Of a stretch of DNA of 36,407 bases, positions 25,221-32,953 are shown one piece after another. The first letter of the stretch is position 1. The number at the start of each line of letters is the position of its first letter. Below the pieces are notes generated by a model. That model was not told where the DNA came from, searched no databases, and saw nothing but the letters and a program-made list of their open reading frames with translations. Location: contig CAXCCG010000014.1 of the NCBI GenBank assembly GCA_963981015.1, positions 1 to 36,407 on the forward strand. The letters run 5' to 3'. The DNA comes from Thiopontia sp013349825. GTDB taxonomy: Bacteria; Pseudomonadota; Gammaproteobacteria; GCF-002020875. The translations under genes were made by a program, and so were the position numbers.

Positions 25221-25928
25221 TCAGAGATCGAATAGCTGCTTCACAAAGGGGATGGTGATTTTGCGCTGGGCAATCAACGTCTCTCGATCAAGCCGATCCA
25301 GCAGTGCAAATAGTGTATGAAAATCACGAGCTGTTCGCTGCATTAAGAAATTCACCACCTCATCCCCCATCTCCATCCCACGTTGTTGTGCCCGTTGTTG
25401 AACCACCTGCCACTTCTGCATGTCATCCAGTGGTTGCAGGTGCCCTACCACCCCTTCCGAGAGCCTTGAACGAAGGTCTGCTAACTGAATACCGAGTTCA
25501 CTGAGAGGTAAACGAGCCGTGATAATCAAATGAGTTCCAGCATCACGCAGTTGGTTGAGCAGATGAAATAGCATCTCTTCCCAAACAGCTCGCCCCACCG
25601 CATGGTTTAAGTTTTCCAGCACCACAAGCTCTTTCTCTTCAACACTGCTCAACAGGCTCTCTGCACCTGTCGCAGTCTCAACCAGTTGATCGAGCGGAAA
25701 GAGGACCGCTTCACCTCCCTGCTGATCGCACAGATTACAGGTCGCGTGAACCAAGTGGCTTTTCCCAACCCCCTCAACTCCCCACAGGTAAAAAAGATGA
25801 GGTGCTGTTCCGGTGGCAATTTTTTGAAGTTGAGTCACTACAGGGTGGTCCAGAAAACCGACAAAATTTTCAAAACTGGCCTGTCGATTGTCCGGATAGG
25901 GAATCAATAGTGGAATCTGAACATCCAT
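25221..25928 (-). CDS. hda: Hda, DnaA regulatory inactivator
   Basis: Hda binds the DNA polymerase sliding clamp and stimulates ATP hydrolysis by DnaA, preventing re-initiation of replication. The 235-residue protein has the N-terminal clamp-binding peptide (QIPLLI, residues 4-9), a Walker A variant WGVEGVGKSHL and the AAA+ sensor/arginine region (DLRSRLSEGVVGHLQPLDD). Length matches the family. Its ATG follows directly on the TAA of the upstream phosphatidyltransferase gene (TAAATG), so the two are translationally coupled, an arrangement seen in many gammaproteobacteria. Confidence 0.93.
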   Translation of the reverse strand: MDVQIPLLIPYPDNRQASFENFVGFLDHPVVTQLQKIATGTAPHLFYLWGVEGVGKSHLVHATCNLCDQQGGEAVLFPLDQLVETATGAESLLSSVEEKELVVLENLNHAVGRAVWEEMLFHLLNQLRDAGTHLIITARLPLSELGIQLADLRSRLSEGVVGHLQPLDDMQKWQVVQQRAQQRGMEMGDEVVNFLMQRTARDFHTLFALLDRLDRETLIAQRKITIPFVKQLFDL

Positions 25929-26564
25929 TTAAGGTTCACCACGCTCTAAATCTAGTGAATCTTTTTTTACAGGTTCTTGAGTGTGATAGCGATAGGCGTT
26001 CCATCCCCAGGTCCAGACATAGTCCGCACCACTAAGCACTGTTGTGGTTAAAACCACATAGGTGGCAATCTCCACCCACTCCCCAATATCCCACTGAAAG
26101 GCACGTACCACAACCACACCTAACACATAAGATATCTGCAAAAACGTATTGATTTTGCTAACAATACTCGGTTGTAAATCATAGCTTGAAATACGAAAAT
26201 GGTAGATCAGCCCCCCGATCACAATCAGTAGATCACGTAACACAATCACCGTTGTCAACCAGACAGGAATGATCCCTACCCAGGTCAACATACCGTAGGT
26301 GGAAACCAGTAACAGCTTGTCTGCTAATGGGTCCAGTATCGATCCAAGTCGACTGCTCCACCCCATCCGTTTGGCCAGGTAGCCATCCAGCCCATCACTC
26401 ATTCCTGCAAAAGCAAAGAGGTAGAGGGATTCCACGAAGTAATTATTGGCGAGCAGCCACAGAATGGGCAGCACCAGAAACATTCGTAGAATTGTGATCA
26501 GATTTGGAATATCGCGTTGGTCCATAATCCAGTAGAATAACCTGCTTTTAAAACTGCGGTCCAA
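25929..26564 (-). CDS. CDP-alcohol phosphatidyltransferase family protein (PgsA-like)
   Basis: This 211-residue membrane protein has the signature DGLDGYLAK, then GSILDPLADK with the standard 8-residue spacing, as in phosphatidylglycerophosphate synthases. These enzymes exchange CMP of CDP-diacylglycerol for glycerol-3-phosphate. A PgsA paralogue between purM and hda is common in gammaproteobacteria, while the main pgsA usually lies elsewhere, so the exact product is left open. The gene is divergent from purM, with only 19 bp between the start codons; the two promoters must overlap into the coding regions. The first few residues (before MDQRDIPNLIT) could be an over-extension. Confidence 0.88.
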   Translation of the reverse strand: MDRSFKSRLFYWIMDQRDIPNLITILRMFLVLPILWLLANNYFVESLYLFAFAGMSDGLDGYLAKRMGWSSRLGSILDPLADKLLLVSTYGMLTWVGIIPVWLTTVIVLRDLLIVIGGLIYHFRISSYDLQPSIVSKINTFLQISYVLGVVVVRAFQWDIGEWVEIATYVVLTTTVLSGADYVWTWGWNAYRYHTQEPVKKDSLDLERGEP

Positions 26565-26583
26565 CTAAAAGATTCATAGCACA

Positions 26584-27624
26584 ATGTCTTCAGAACAATC
26601 TCTCAGCTACAGTGATGCCGGTGTCGATATCGATGCAGGCAACGATCTGGTCGAACAGATCAAGCCTCTTGCCGCCCGAACCCAACGTCCCGGCGTCATG
26701 GCCGGACTTGGAGGGTTCGGTGCCCTGTTTGAAATTCCACTGGATCGTTACACAAATCCCCTGCTGGTCTCTGGCACAGATGGTGTCGGTACCAAGCTAC
26801 GTCTGGCGATGGAGATGGAGAGACACAACACCATTGGTATCGACCTGGTTGCAATGTGTGTCAATGACCTGATTGTGCAGGGTGCAGAGCCGCTCTTTTT
26901 TCTTGATTACTATGCCACAGGCAAGCTGGATCGTGAGACTGCAGTTGCGGTCGTAGACGGTATTGCAACCGGTTGTGTGCAGGCTGGCGCTGCACTAATT
27001 GGTGGCGAGACTGCAGAGATGCCCGGAATGTATGAGGGTGGAGACTATGATCTGGCCGGATTCAGTGTTGGCATCGTTGAGAAGAGCGAAGTAATCGACG
27101 GCAGCCGGGTAGGGAGTGGTGATGTCTTGATTGGAATACGCTCATCGGGGCCACACTCCAATGGCTACTCACTGATCCGCAAGATTATTGAAGTTTCCGG
27201 TGCCGACCTGAAGAGTGACCTGGAAGGAAAACCTCTTGGAGAGCGGCTGTTAGAACCGACACGCATCTATGTCAAACCACTACTGGCACTTATGAAGCAG
27301 CTCCCCATCCACGCTCTGGCCCATATTACCGGTGGCGGTCTGACCGAAAACCTTCCCAGAGTGCTGCCATCATACAGTCAGGCGGAAATTGACAGTAACT
27401 CCTGGGAGTGGCCCACTGTCTTTGACTGGCTACAGCAGCAGGGTAACGTCAAACAGGAAGAGATGGTACGCACCTTCAACTGTGGAGTTGGCATGGTGGT
27501 TGTGGTCTCTGCCGAAGATGCGGATCAAGCGATTGATACGCTTAACCAACAAGGTGAAACGGCATGGAAACTGGGCACCATCAACCACTCTGAACAACAG
27601 AGTCCCTCCGTCTCTTTCACTTAG
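26584..27624 (+). CDS. purM: Phosphoribosylformylglycinamidine cyclo-ligase
   Basis: PurM (AIR synthetase) closes the imidazole ring in purine synthesis, using ATP to turn FGAM into AIR. The 346-residue protein has the usual length and motifs: SYSDAGVDIDAGN, SGTDGVGTKLRLA, GIDLVAMCVNDL, GGETAEMPGMY and NCGVGMVVVV. It starts at an ATG 19 bp from the divergent phosphatidyltransferase gene. It is followed by purN after 115 bp, most of which is a truncated mobile element, so an operon that is normally tight has been pulled apart. Confidence 0.97.
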   Translation: MSSEQSLSYSDAGVDIDAGNDLVEQIKPLAARTQRPGVMAGLGGFGALFEIPLDRYTNPLLVSGTDGVGTKLRLAMEMERHNTIGIDLVAMCVNDLIVQGAEPLFFLDYYATGKLDRETAVAVVDGIATGCVQAGAALIGGETAEMPGMYEGGDYDLAGFSVGIVEKSEVIDGSRVGSGDVLIGIRSSGPHSNGYSLIRKIIEVSGADLKSDLEGKPLGERLLEPTRIYVKPLLALMKQLPIHALAHITGGGLTENLPRVLPSYSQAEIDSNSWEWPTVFDWLQQQGNVKQEEMVRTFNCGVGMVVVVSAEDADQAIDTLNQQGETAWKLGTINHSEQQSPSVSFT

Positions 27625-27629
27625 TCCAG

Positions 27630-27732
27630 GGAACCTCTGAATAAGTCATGTGTAAATGCCTAACCCCCATACCCATAGTGTCCAAGATCTTCGTTGCCCG
27701 ACCTCGTTCCCCGGTTGAGAATCTTGCTAATA
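27630..27732. mobile_element. Half-copy of the IS5-type MITE between purM and purN
   Basis: It starts with the terminal repeat GGAACCTCTGAATAAGTC and follows the complement of the right half of the element at 18626-18804 up to CTTGCTAATA, with scattered substitutions and a small insertion. The other half and its terminal repeat are missing, and no target duplication is left. It ends eight bases before the GTG of purN. Confidence 0.75.
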
Positions 27733-27739
27733 CCCCTCT

Positions 27740-28393
27740 GTGACTCAACCTTCTCCAATAAAGATCGTTGTACTGATTTCTGGTCGTGGCAGCAATCTAC
27801 AGTCGCTGTTTCACGCACAACAAGCTGAACAGCTCAACGTTGAGTTTGCCGCTGTTATCAGTAACCGTCCACAGGCTGCAGGACTGCAATTTGCTCAACA
27901 GCAGCAACTGGCAACGACAGTGGTTGACCATACGCGCTACAGTGGGCGCGAGTCTTACGATCAATCTCTGATTGAGGCGATCGACTCTCATCATCCACAA
28001 CTGGTGGTACTGGCCGGTTTTATGCGCATACTGACTCCTCAATTTGTCCGTCACTATGCGGGCAGACTGATCAATATCCACCCCTCACTGTTGCCCAACT
28101 TTAAGGGGTTGCACACTCATCAACAGGCACTGGATGCCGGTGTTGAACAACACGGCGCGAGTGTACACTTCGTAACCGAAGAGCTGGATGGTGGCCCGGT
28201 TTTTCTACAGGCTACCGTAGCCGTTGAGGCCGATGATACTGCAGAGGTACTGGCAGCTCGTGTACTGCACCAGGAGCACCAACTCTACCCTGCCGCTGTA
28301 CAACTGATTGCGGAAGGGCGTATTGCTCTGGTTGACGGCAGACTCTACTTTGATGACACTGTACTTTATGAACCGATCCAGCTGGGGGGTTAA
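27740..28393 (+). CDS. purN: Phosphoribosylglycinamide formyltransferase
   Basis: PurN transfers a formyl group from 10-formyltetrahydrofolate to GAR in purine synthesis. The 217-residue protein has VLISGRGSNLQSL at the N-terminus, LAGFMRIL, INIHPSLLPNFKGLHTHQQAL (the catalytic Asn-His region) and the conserved HFVTEELDGGP. The start is GTG; no ATG is near. The bases just before it (AATACCCCTCT) come from or abut the MITE fragment and hold no clear ribosome-binding site, so translation may be weak. The end overlaps the DUF3108 gene by 26 bp. Confidence 0.95.
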   Translation: MTQPSPIKIVVLISGRGSNLQSLFHAQQAEQLNVEFAAVISNRPQAAGLQFAQQQQLATTVVDHTRYSGRESYDQSLIEAIDSHHPQLVVLAGFMRILTPQFVRHYAGRLINIHPSLLPNFKGLHTHQQALDAGVEQHGASVHFVTEELDGGPVFLQATVAVEADDTAEVLAARVLHQEHQLYPAAVQLIAEGRIALVDGRLYFDDTVLYEPIQLGG

Positions 28394-29105
28394 AACACTC
28401 TACTTAATCACAGCAGCGCTGCTGCTACCAAGGAGTGCTATTGCTCTACCTGACCAATTTGAGGCTCGCTATGCCTTTATTGGTAAAGGGATGACTCTGG
28501 GAGAGACCCGTTATCAGTTACTCCCAACCCCGCCAAAAAACGGCAACTCCCCAAGCTACGTTTTCTCTACTCACACCAAGCCCACCGGGCTGGCTGCAAT
28601 GCTGATTGACAAGACTATTGATGAGCGCTCTGAGTGGCAGAGGCAGGAGGGAAAAATACATCCTTTAAACTATCAGTTCAGACAGAGTGGAAAGCGAAAA
28701 AAAATTAAAAGTCGCAGTTTCCACTGGGAACTTGGACAGGTCTCTCTGGTGGATGACAAACACACGAAACAGCTGGATGGGCTCAAACCCGGAACCGTTG
28801 ATGAAGCACTCTTTATACTTGCTTTAATGGATGATCTGGAACAGGGAAAAAAGCCGTTACACTACCCTCTCGCAAAACAGAAGGGGTGGAGTGAATATGT
28901 CTTTGAACGCGGCCTCACAGAAACCATCCAGGTTCCGGCTGGAAAGTTTGAAACAGTAAAAGTTGTTCGCCACTCAAGCGGACAGAGAAGCTTTCAACTC
29001 TGGGCGGCTCCCTCACTCAACTACCTACCCGTACAAATTGAGTATCGGGAGAAGGATGGTGAGCTGTTTCAGCTAAAACTCAAACAGAGCACACTGCATC
29101 AATAA
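28368..29105 (+). CDS. DUF3108-family exported protein
   Basis: From the ATG at 28368 this is a 245-residue protein with a signal peptide (LYLITAALLLPRSAIA) and the DUF3108 pattern: FEARYAFIGKGMTLGETRY near the N-terminus, a basic GKRKKIKSRSFHWE strand, and VPAGKFETVKVVR towards the end. The family is periplasmic or outer-membrane-associated in proteobacteria, is usually found after purN, and has no proven function. A longer frame opens at 28308 inside purN, but it places extra residues before the signal peptide and is unlikely. The 26-bp overlap with purN suggests coupling. Confidence 0.85.
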   Translation: MNRSSWGVKTLYLITAALLLPRSAIALPDQFEARYAFIGKGMTLGETRYQLLPTPPKNGNSPSYVFSTHTKPTGLAAMLIDKTIDERSEWQRQEGKIHPLNYQFRQSGKRKKIKSRSFHWELGQVSLVDDKHTKQLDGLKPGTVDEALFILALMDDLEQGKKPLHYPLAKQKGWSEYVFERGLTETIQVPAGKFETVKVVRHSSGQRSFQLWAAPSLNYLPVQIEYREKDGELFQLKLKQSTLHQ

Positions 29106-29190
29106 CGGGCTGTTGGTGACGTGGCTCCGTCTCTCCCCTGATTGCTCCCTCTACTCAGTACAACACCAAAGACATTTCAGAACACCTTTA

Positions 29191-31404
29191 CTAATCCTTC
29201 AATCTAAAAATGTCAGTACTGCTTTTCATCGTCCATGCATCACTCTTCAAGGATTCACTGACAGAGGCCAGCTCTTCATTCATTGCAGAATTTTGCTGAT
29301 TGGCGGTATCCAACTGTGAGACGGCTTTATTGACCTGGTCAATGCCCTGGCGCTGCTCCTGACTGGAGGAGGTGATCTCCCCCATCAGATCGGACAACTT
29401 TCTGACCTGTTCTACAATCTGGCCTAATGAGTCTGCAGAACGCTGCACCAACCCCTCACCATCCACCACACGCTGACCACTGGTCTCAATCAACTCTCGA
29501 ATCTCTTTAGAGGCATTGGAAGAGCGCTGTGCAAGCGCACGAACCTCGGTGGCAACTACTGCAAAGCCACGACCATGTTCACCCGCTCTCGCAGCCTCTA
29601 CCGCAGCATTGAGCGCAAGTAGGTTAGTCTGGAAGGCGATACTATCAATCAAGCCGATAATTTCAGAAATTTGACTGCTCGCCTCACTAATTTTTCCCAT
29701 CGCATCTGCTGCTTGCTGCACCACCGTGGTCCCCGTCAGGGCAGCCTCACGTGTCTGCTGAACCAGCTCATTGGCCACGACGGCATTATCTGCATTCATT
29801 GTTACAGTGCTCGCCATCTGCTCCATGCTGGCCGCAGTCTGCTCCAGCGAGGAGGCCTGCTCTGCCGCTCGTGTTGAGAGATCATCTGCAGAACTCGCTA
29901 CAACACCAGCCTGTCCAGACACCTTATTCACATTGCTTCGGACCCCATAAATCACATCATGTTGTCTACTCAAGCTACGGTTAAAACTATCCGACAGTGA
30001 CTTAAAGGTACCCGCATATACCCCATCCATTCTTGCCGTTAGATCCCCCTGCTCCATCTGCTTCAGCGCCTCTACTGCTGTATTAATCGGCAGACTTACT
30101 GCTTCCAGCATCTTATTAATATTTTCAGCAAGGATTTTGTAGAACCCCTCTAGTCCCTCGACACCACACACCACACCCAGCTCACCATTCTGAACACCAC
30201 CAACCACCTGGTTGAGACGCTGTTGTACCTGCAGTTCTTCAGTCTCATCCGTCCACTCCACCACAGCACCCAAACGTTTACTGCTTTCATCAATCACCGG
30301 ATTCACAACCAGATTGAAGTGACGCTCACCCATTGTCAACTTTGACTGAATAGGTTGAGTAAAGGTAGCCAGCATTCCAGCCTGATGTTCCGGTTTTTTA
30401 TGGAAATCATCAATGCTGCGCCCCACCAGTCCGGAGGCTTGAAACGAGGGGATATCTTGTTGAATATCCAACTCATTGCGTTGCAACATCTGGCTCACAG
30501 CCTCATTCATGTAGATAATATTGCGCTGCTCATCGGTCACCATCACATTGGCAGAGACGTTATCCAACGCCACACGGATACGACGATTCTGCTCCATCTC
30601 TCTGCGAGTCTCATCGACTGAGACACCGGTTAAAATCTGCATCATTTTCAACTGCTCCTGCAGTTTGCGAATCTCCGGCGCTTCCGAGAATGTAATCTGT
30701 GTATCGTACCGCTGCTGACTGACCTCCCGCATTACCTCTGCAGCTGATGAGAGCGGTTTAATCAAATACTGGGTCAGAAATCCTGTACCCAATGCAGTCA
30801 GAGGAGCCACTATCAGCAGTGCACTCCAGGGCAACTCCCAACCTAACAGCCATTTTCCGGCAGAGAGTATCAGCAGAAAGAGTGCTAACCCCCCCAGAGC
30901 AGACTGCACCGCAAGGGGAAGACGGGAACAAAACCTCAGCTTTCGAAAGGTGTGCTGAAAAGGGGTATAGATCACCCCCTGCTCAATAATCAAACGCCCT
31001 TCTGCAATTTCCTGGTACGCTGCCTGAGTCGCGATCTTCTCAGCATCTGTAACACCCGTTCTGTAAGAGGTATACCCAACCACCTCATCATCTTCCAGAA
31101 TAGGGCAAGCATTCGCTCTAACCCAGTAATGACTACCATCCTTACAACGATTTTTAACCACCTGACTCCATGGCTTACCCGCCTTCAAGGTCTCCCACAG
31201 ATCCTCAAATACCCGAGGGGGAATATCAGGATGTCGAACCACGTTATGGTTCTTGTTATAAAGCTCATCTTGAGTGAAGCCTGAAATTTTAATAAAGATA
31301 TCATTCGCACTCACAATGCTACCTTTCAGATCAGTTTTTGAGACCAGCGTCTCCCCTTCTGGAATCGTTGTCTCGACATGAGTTACAGGTTGATTATTTT
31401 TCAT
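29191..31404 (-). CDS. Aer-like PAS chemoreceptor (redox/energy taxis)
   Basis: This 737-residue receptor opens with a PAS domain that closely follows E. coli Aer, down to the numbering of FAD-pocket residues: Asn34, Arg57, His58, Asp60 (VRHPD) and Trp79 (KPWSQVVKNR). Aer senses the redox state of the electron transport chain through FAD and steers swimming. After the PAS domain come paired hydrophobic segments (about 160-210), HAMP, a second PAS-like domain (about 275-390), another HAMP-like stretch and the chemoreceptor signalling hairpin (IAFQTNLLALNAAVEAARAG). There is no periplasmic domain, and the CheR/CheB-docking pentapeptide is missing at the C-terminus. The second PAS is not present in E. 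coli Aer. The 305-bp upstream gap holds repeats and possible RNA structure. Confidence 0.92.
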   Translation of the reverse strand: MKNNQPVTHVETTIPEGETLVSKTDLKGSIVSANDIFIKISGFTQDELYNKNHNVVRHPDIPPRVFEDLWETLKAGKPWSQVVKNRCKDGSHYWVRANACPILEDDEVVGYTSYRTGVTDAEKIATQAAYQEIAEGRLIIEQGVIYTPFQHTFRKLRFCSRLPLAVQSALGGLALFLLILSAGKWLLGWELPWSALLIVAPLTALGTGFLTQYLIKPLSSAAEVMREVSQQRYDTQITFSEAPEIRKLQEQLKMMQILTGVSVDETRREMEQNRRIRVALDNVSANVMVTDEQRNIIYMNEAVSQMLQRNELDIQQDIPSFQASGLVGRSIDDFHKKPEHQAGMLATFTQPIQSKLTMGERHFNLVVNPVIDESSKRLGAVVEWTDETEELQVQQRLNQVVGGVQNGELGVVCGVEGLEGFYKILAENINKMLEAVSLPINTAVEALKQMEQGDLTARMDGVYAGTFKSLSDSFNRSLSRQHDVIYGVRSNVNKVSGQAGVVASSADDLSTRAAEQASSLEQTAASMEQMASTVTMNADNAVVANELVQQTREAALTGTTVVQQAADAMGKISEASSQISEIIGLIDSIAFQTNLLALNAAVEAARAGEHGRGFAVVATEVRALAQRSSNASKEIRELIETSGQRVVDGEGLVQRSADSLGQIVEQVRKLSDLMGEITSSSQEQRQGIDQVNKAVSQLDTANQQNSAMNEELASVSESLKSDAWTMKSSTDIFRLKD

Positions 31405-31709
31405 ATTTATTTTGAATGTACCGATTATTATTATAAATTTTAATTAAGGGGTTTCTCTATCGACTCTGAGTCTGAGTCTGAGTGGATAGGAAAGCCAAAC
31501 CTTTAGGAGCAAGACAGCGTACCATGGCAATCACTCCTCTGCTGCGGTTGCTTACCAACACAGCTATTTCCCCCTTTTCCGATTTATTGCATGTCATCAC
31601 AAAGCTTCATCCTTCCCCCCTGAAGGAGTGAATAACAGCAAGGATACTACAGCTAATAACAGAAACTCACTACCACTTTAAAATATCACCAACCACTTAT
31701 CTGCCAACC
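31405..31709. other. Non-coding leader region of the Aer-like gene
   Basis: No gene is visible in these 305 bp. CTGAGT is repeated three times in tandem at 31466-31483, enclosed by CTATC (31456-31460) and GATAG (31485-31489). Around 31540-31564 the sequence can form a two-part hairpin (GCTG/CAGC and GTTG/CAAC). It could be the 5' untranslated region of the Aer-like gene. I could not match it to a known riboswitch class. Confidence 0.4.
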
Positions 31710-32291
31710 TCAAGACTCCTTATCCAAACTGTTTTGATAATTCATTGAGGAGATCAATTCATCTTTGGCCCGACTTAGACGTTGTGCCTGCTGTTCAGCT
31801 TCAAACAACCTCTTCTCTCGCAACCAATCATTTGCCAAAACAATTACATTTTGAACCAACTCATCCTGATCAAAAGGTTTCTTCAATAACGCAAAATTAG
31901 CTCCAATCTGCTGATGCAGATCACTCAACTGGTAATCCATATGTGCCGTTATAAAGACGATACGAACCCTTGGGTCCTGACGGTAGATCTCTTTGGCTGT
32001 TTTCAGGCCATCCCACCCACCCGGCATACGCATATCAAGCAGAGCAACGACATACTCTTTCTCTGAGAACATATCGACACCCTCTCTGCCACTTGCCGCA
32101 GTATCCATCTCAATATCTAATGGCAGACGAAATTTCTGCTTCTCTTCAAACATGCCCTCCAGACCCTCCATTCCATCCAGAGCAGAAGATTGAAAATGGT
32201 GGAAAATGGTTTGGTAAGTAGCCAAAACCTGTGGATCATCATCAATGGCTATCACTTGAATATGCTCTATATCAGTTGCTTGATTCAACAC
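31710..32291 (-). CDS. Response regulator with extended REC domain and a stub of a HisKA domain
   Basis: This 193-residue protein has a receiver domain with acidic residues IAIDDD, phosphoacceptor Asp in ALLDMRMPGGWDG and the conserved Lys in LLKKPFD. Between the first helix and second strand there are about 25 extra residues (SALDGMEGLEGMFEEKQK), a feature shared with REC2 of the kinase at 1361-4822. After the receiver, residues 165-186 read EAEQQAQRLSRAKDELISSM followed by NYQ, which looks like the lead-in of a HisKA domain (usually AKDEFLASMSHE) that stops at the histidine box and has lost the His. So the protein is probably a truncated hybrid kinase kept as a receiver. It starts with GTG and has AAGGAG nine bases before it. 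Partner and output are unknown. Confidence 0.85.
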   Translation of the reverse strand: MLNQATDIEHIQVIAIDDDPQVLATYQTIFHHFQSSALDGMEGLEGMFEEKQKFRLPLDIEMDTAASGREGVDMFSEKEYVVALLDMRMPGGWDGLKTAKEIYRQDPRVRIVFITAHMDYQLSDLHQQIGANFALLKKPFDQDELVQNVIVLANDWLREKRLFEAEQQAQRLSRAKDELISSMNYQNSLDKES

Positions 32292-32304
32292 CGTTAACTG
32301 CTCC

Positions 32305-32511
32305 TTAACTACTCTTTATTATTGATTTTACGTTACTCAAAGGTACTTCTAAAATGTGCAACTCCAGTTAAACCCGATCCAACAGGCCTCCAATCAGTGC
32401 TAACTGCTGTCATCCGGCCACATGAATATCCTGATTCAACTTTTGGATCTCTTCAAGTTCCATACTATTTGCGATCTTCTCATAAATACCCATAATGGTT
32501 GTCAAGGGTAT
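32305..32511 (-). pseudogene. Decayed histidine-kinase HisKA fragment
   Basis: In one minus-strand frame this stretch reads IPLTTIMGIYEKIANSMELE, then EIQKLNQDIHVAG, stop, QQLALIGGLLDRV, stop, LELHILEVPLSNVKSII, stop. This follows the pattern of a HisKA domain after the His box (RTPLTTIMG ... I..AG..LLALI..LLD ... LELH.EPVPLS). Two in-frame stops and a small deletion break it, and there is no ATPase domain. It lies directly before the receiver gene, whose tail ends just where this fragment would begin. The call rests on pattern similarity of about 60 residues. Confidence 0.6.
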
Positions 32512-32526
32512 TTAGTATGAATAAAG

Positions 32527-32775
32527 CTATCTGTCTCGGTAGATCCGTAAGTCCGGGAGGTTCGCCTTGCCGATTACCAACAACACCACGCCAACCCCCA
32601 CAAAGAAAACAATACCCGCCATCATACTTGCAATAATAGAGTCGGCGGTACCCGTATCCTGATCATAGGTAATCAGTACATAGGTCAGTACGATAGCTAA
32701 AAAGAAGCTGACGAGTGACAAGCCATAGGCTATTTTTTGGCCTATACCTTTACTGTTCATTATTTTATCGTCCAT
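32527..32775 (-). CDS. Small two-helix membrane protein of unknown function
   Basis: This 82-residue protein has a short polar N-terminus, two membrane helices (about 17-37 and 47-67) separated by a polar acidic loop (TYDQDTGTADS), and a basic tail (LPDLRIYRDR). I recognise no family. An ATG six codons later (MNSKGIG) is an equally good start. It lies between the decayed kinase fragment and the second chemoreceptor gene, in the same direction as both. Its composition and clear two-helix pattern suggest a real gene, though expression is unproven. Confidence 0.55.
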   Translation of the reverse strand: MDDKIMNSKGIGQKIAYGLSLVSFFLAIVLTYVLITYDQDTGTADSIIASMMAGIVFFVGVGVVLLVIGKANLPDLRIYRDR

Positions 32776-32953
32776 TATTATTCAACTCTCTGGTTTCAGT
32801 GATAGGGAGGGTAGATTTCAGTATTGATCCGTATAAAATGAGCACCAGGAGTTTGTCCGAGAACTCGATTTTTTTGATTTCTTAAAATATAACACACTGA
32901 TTAATAAGTATTTTATTTTTATAAATATCTGTTTTACCCATTTTCGGACAGAC

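Noticed and set aside
31405..31709. Cyclic di-GMP riboswitch upstream of the Aer-like gene
   Set aside because: The GAAAGCC-like and ATGG pieces appear on the plus strand, which has no downstream gene, and the core GACGCAAAGC motif is missing on both strands.
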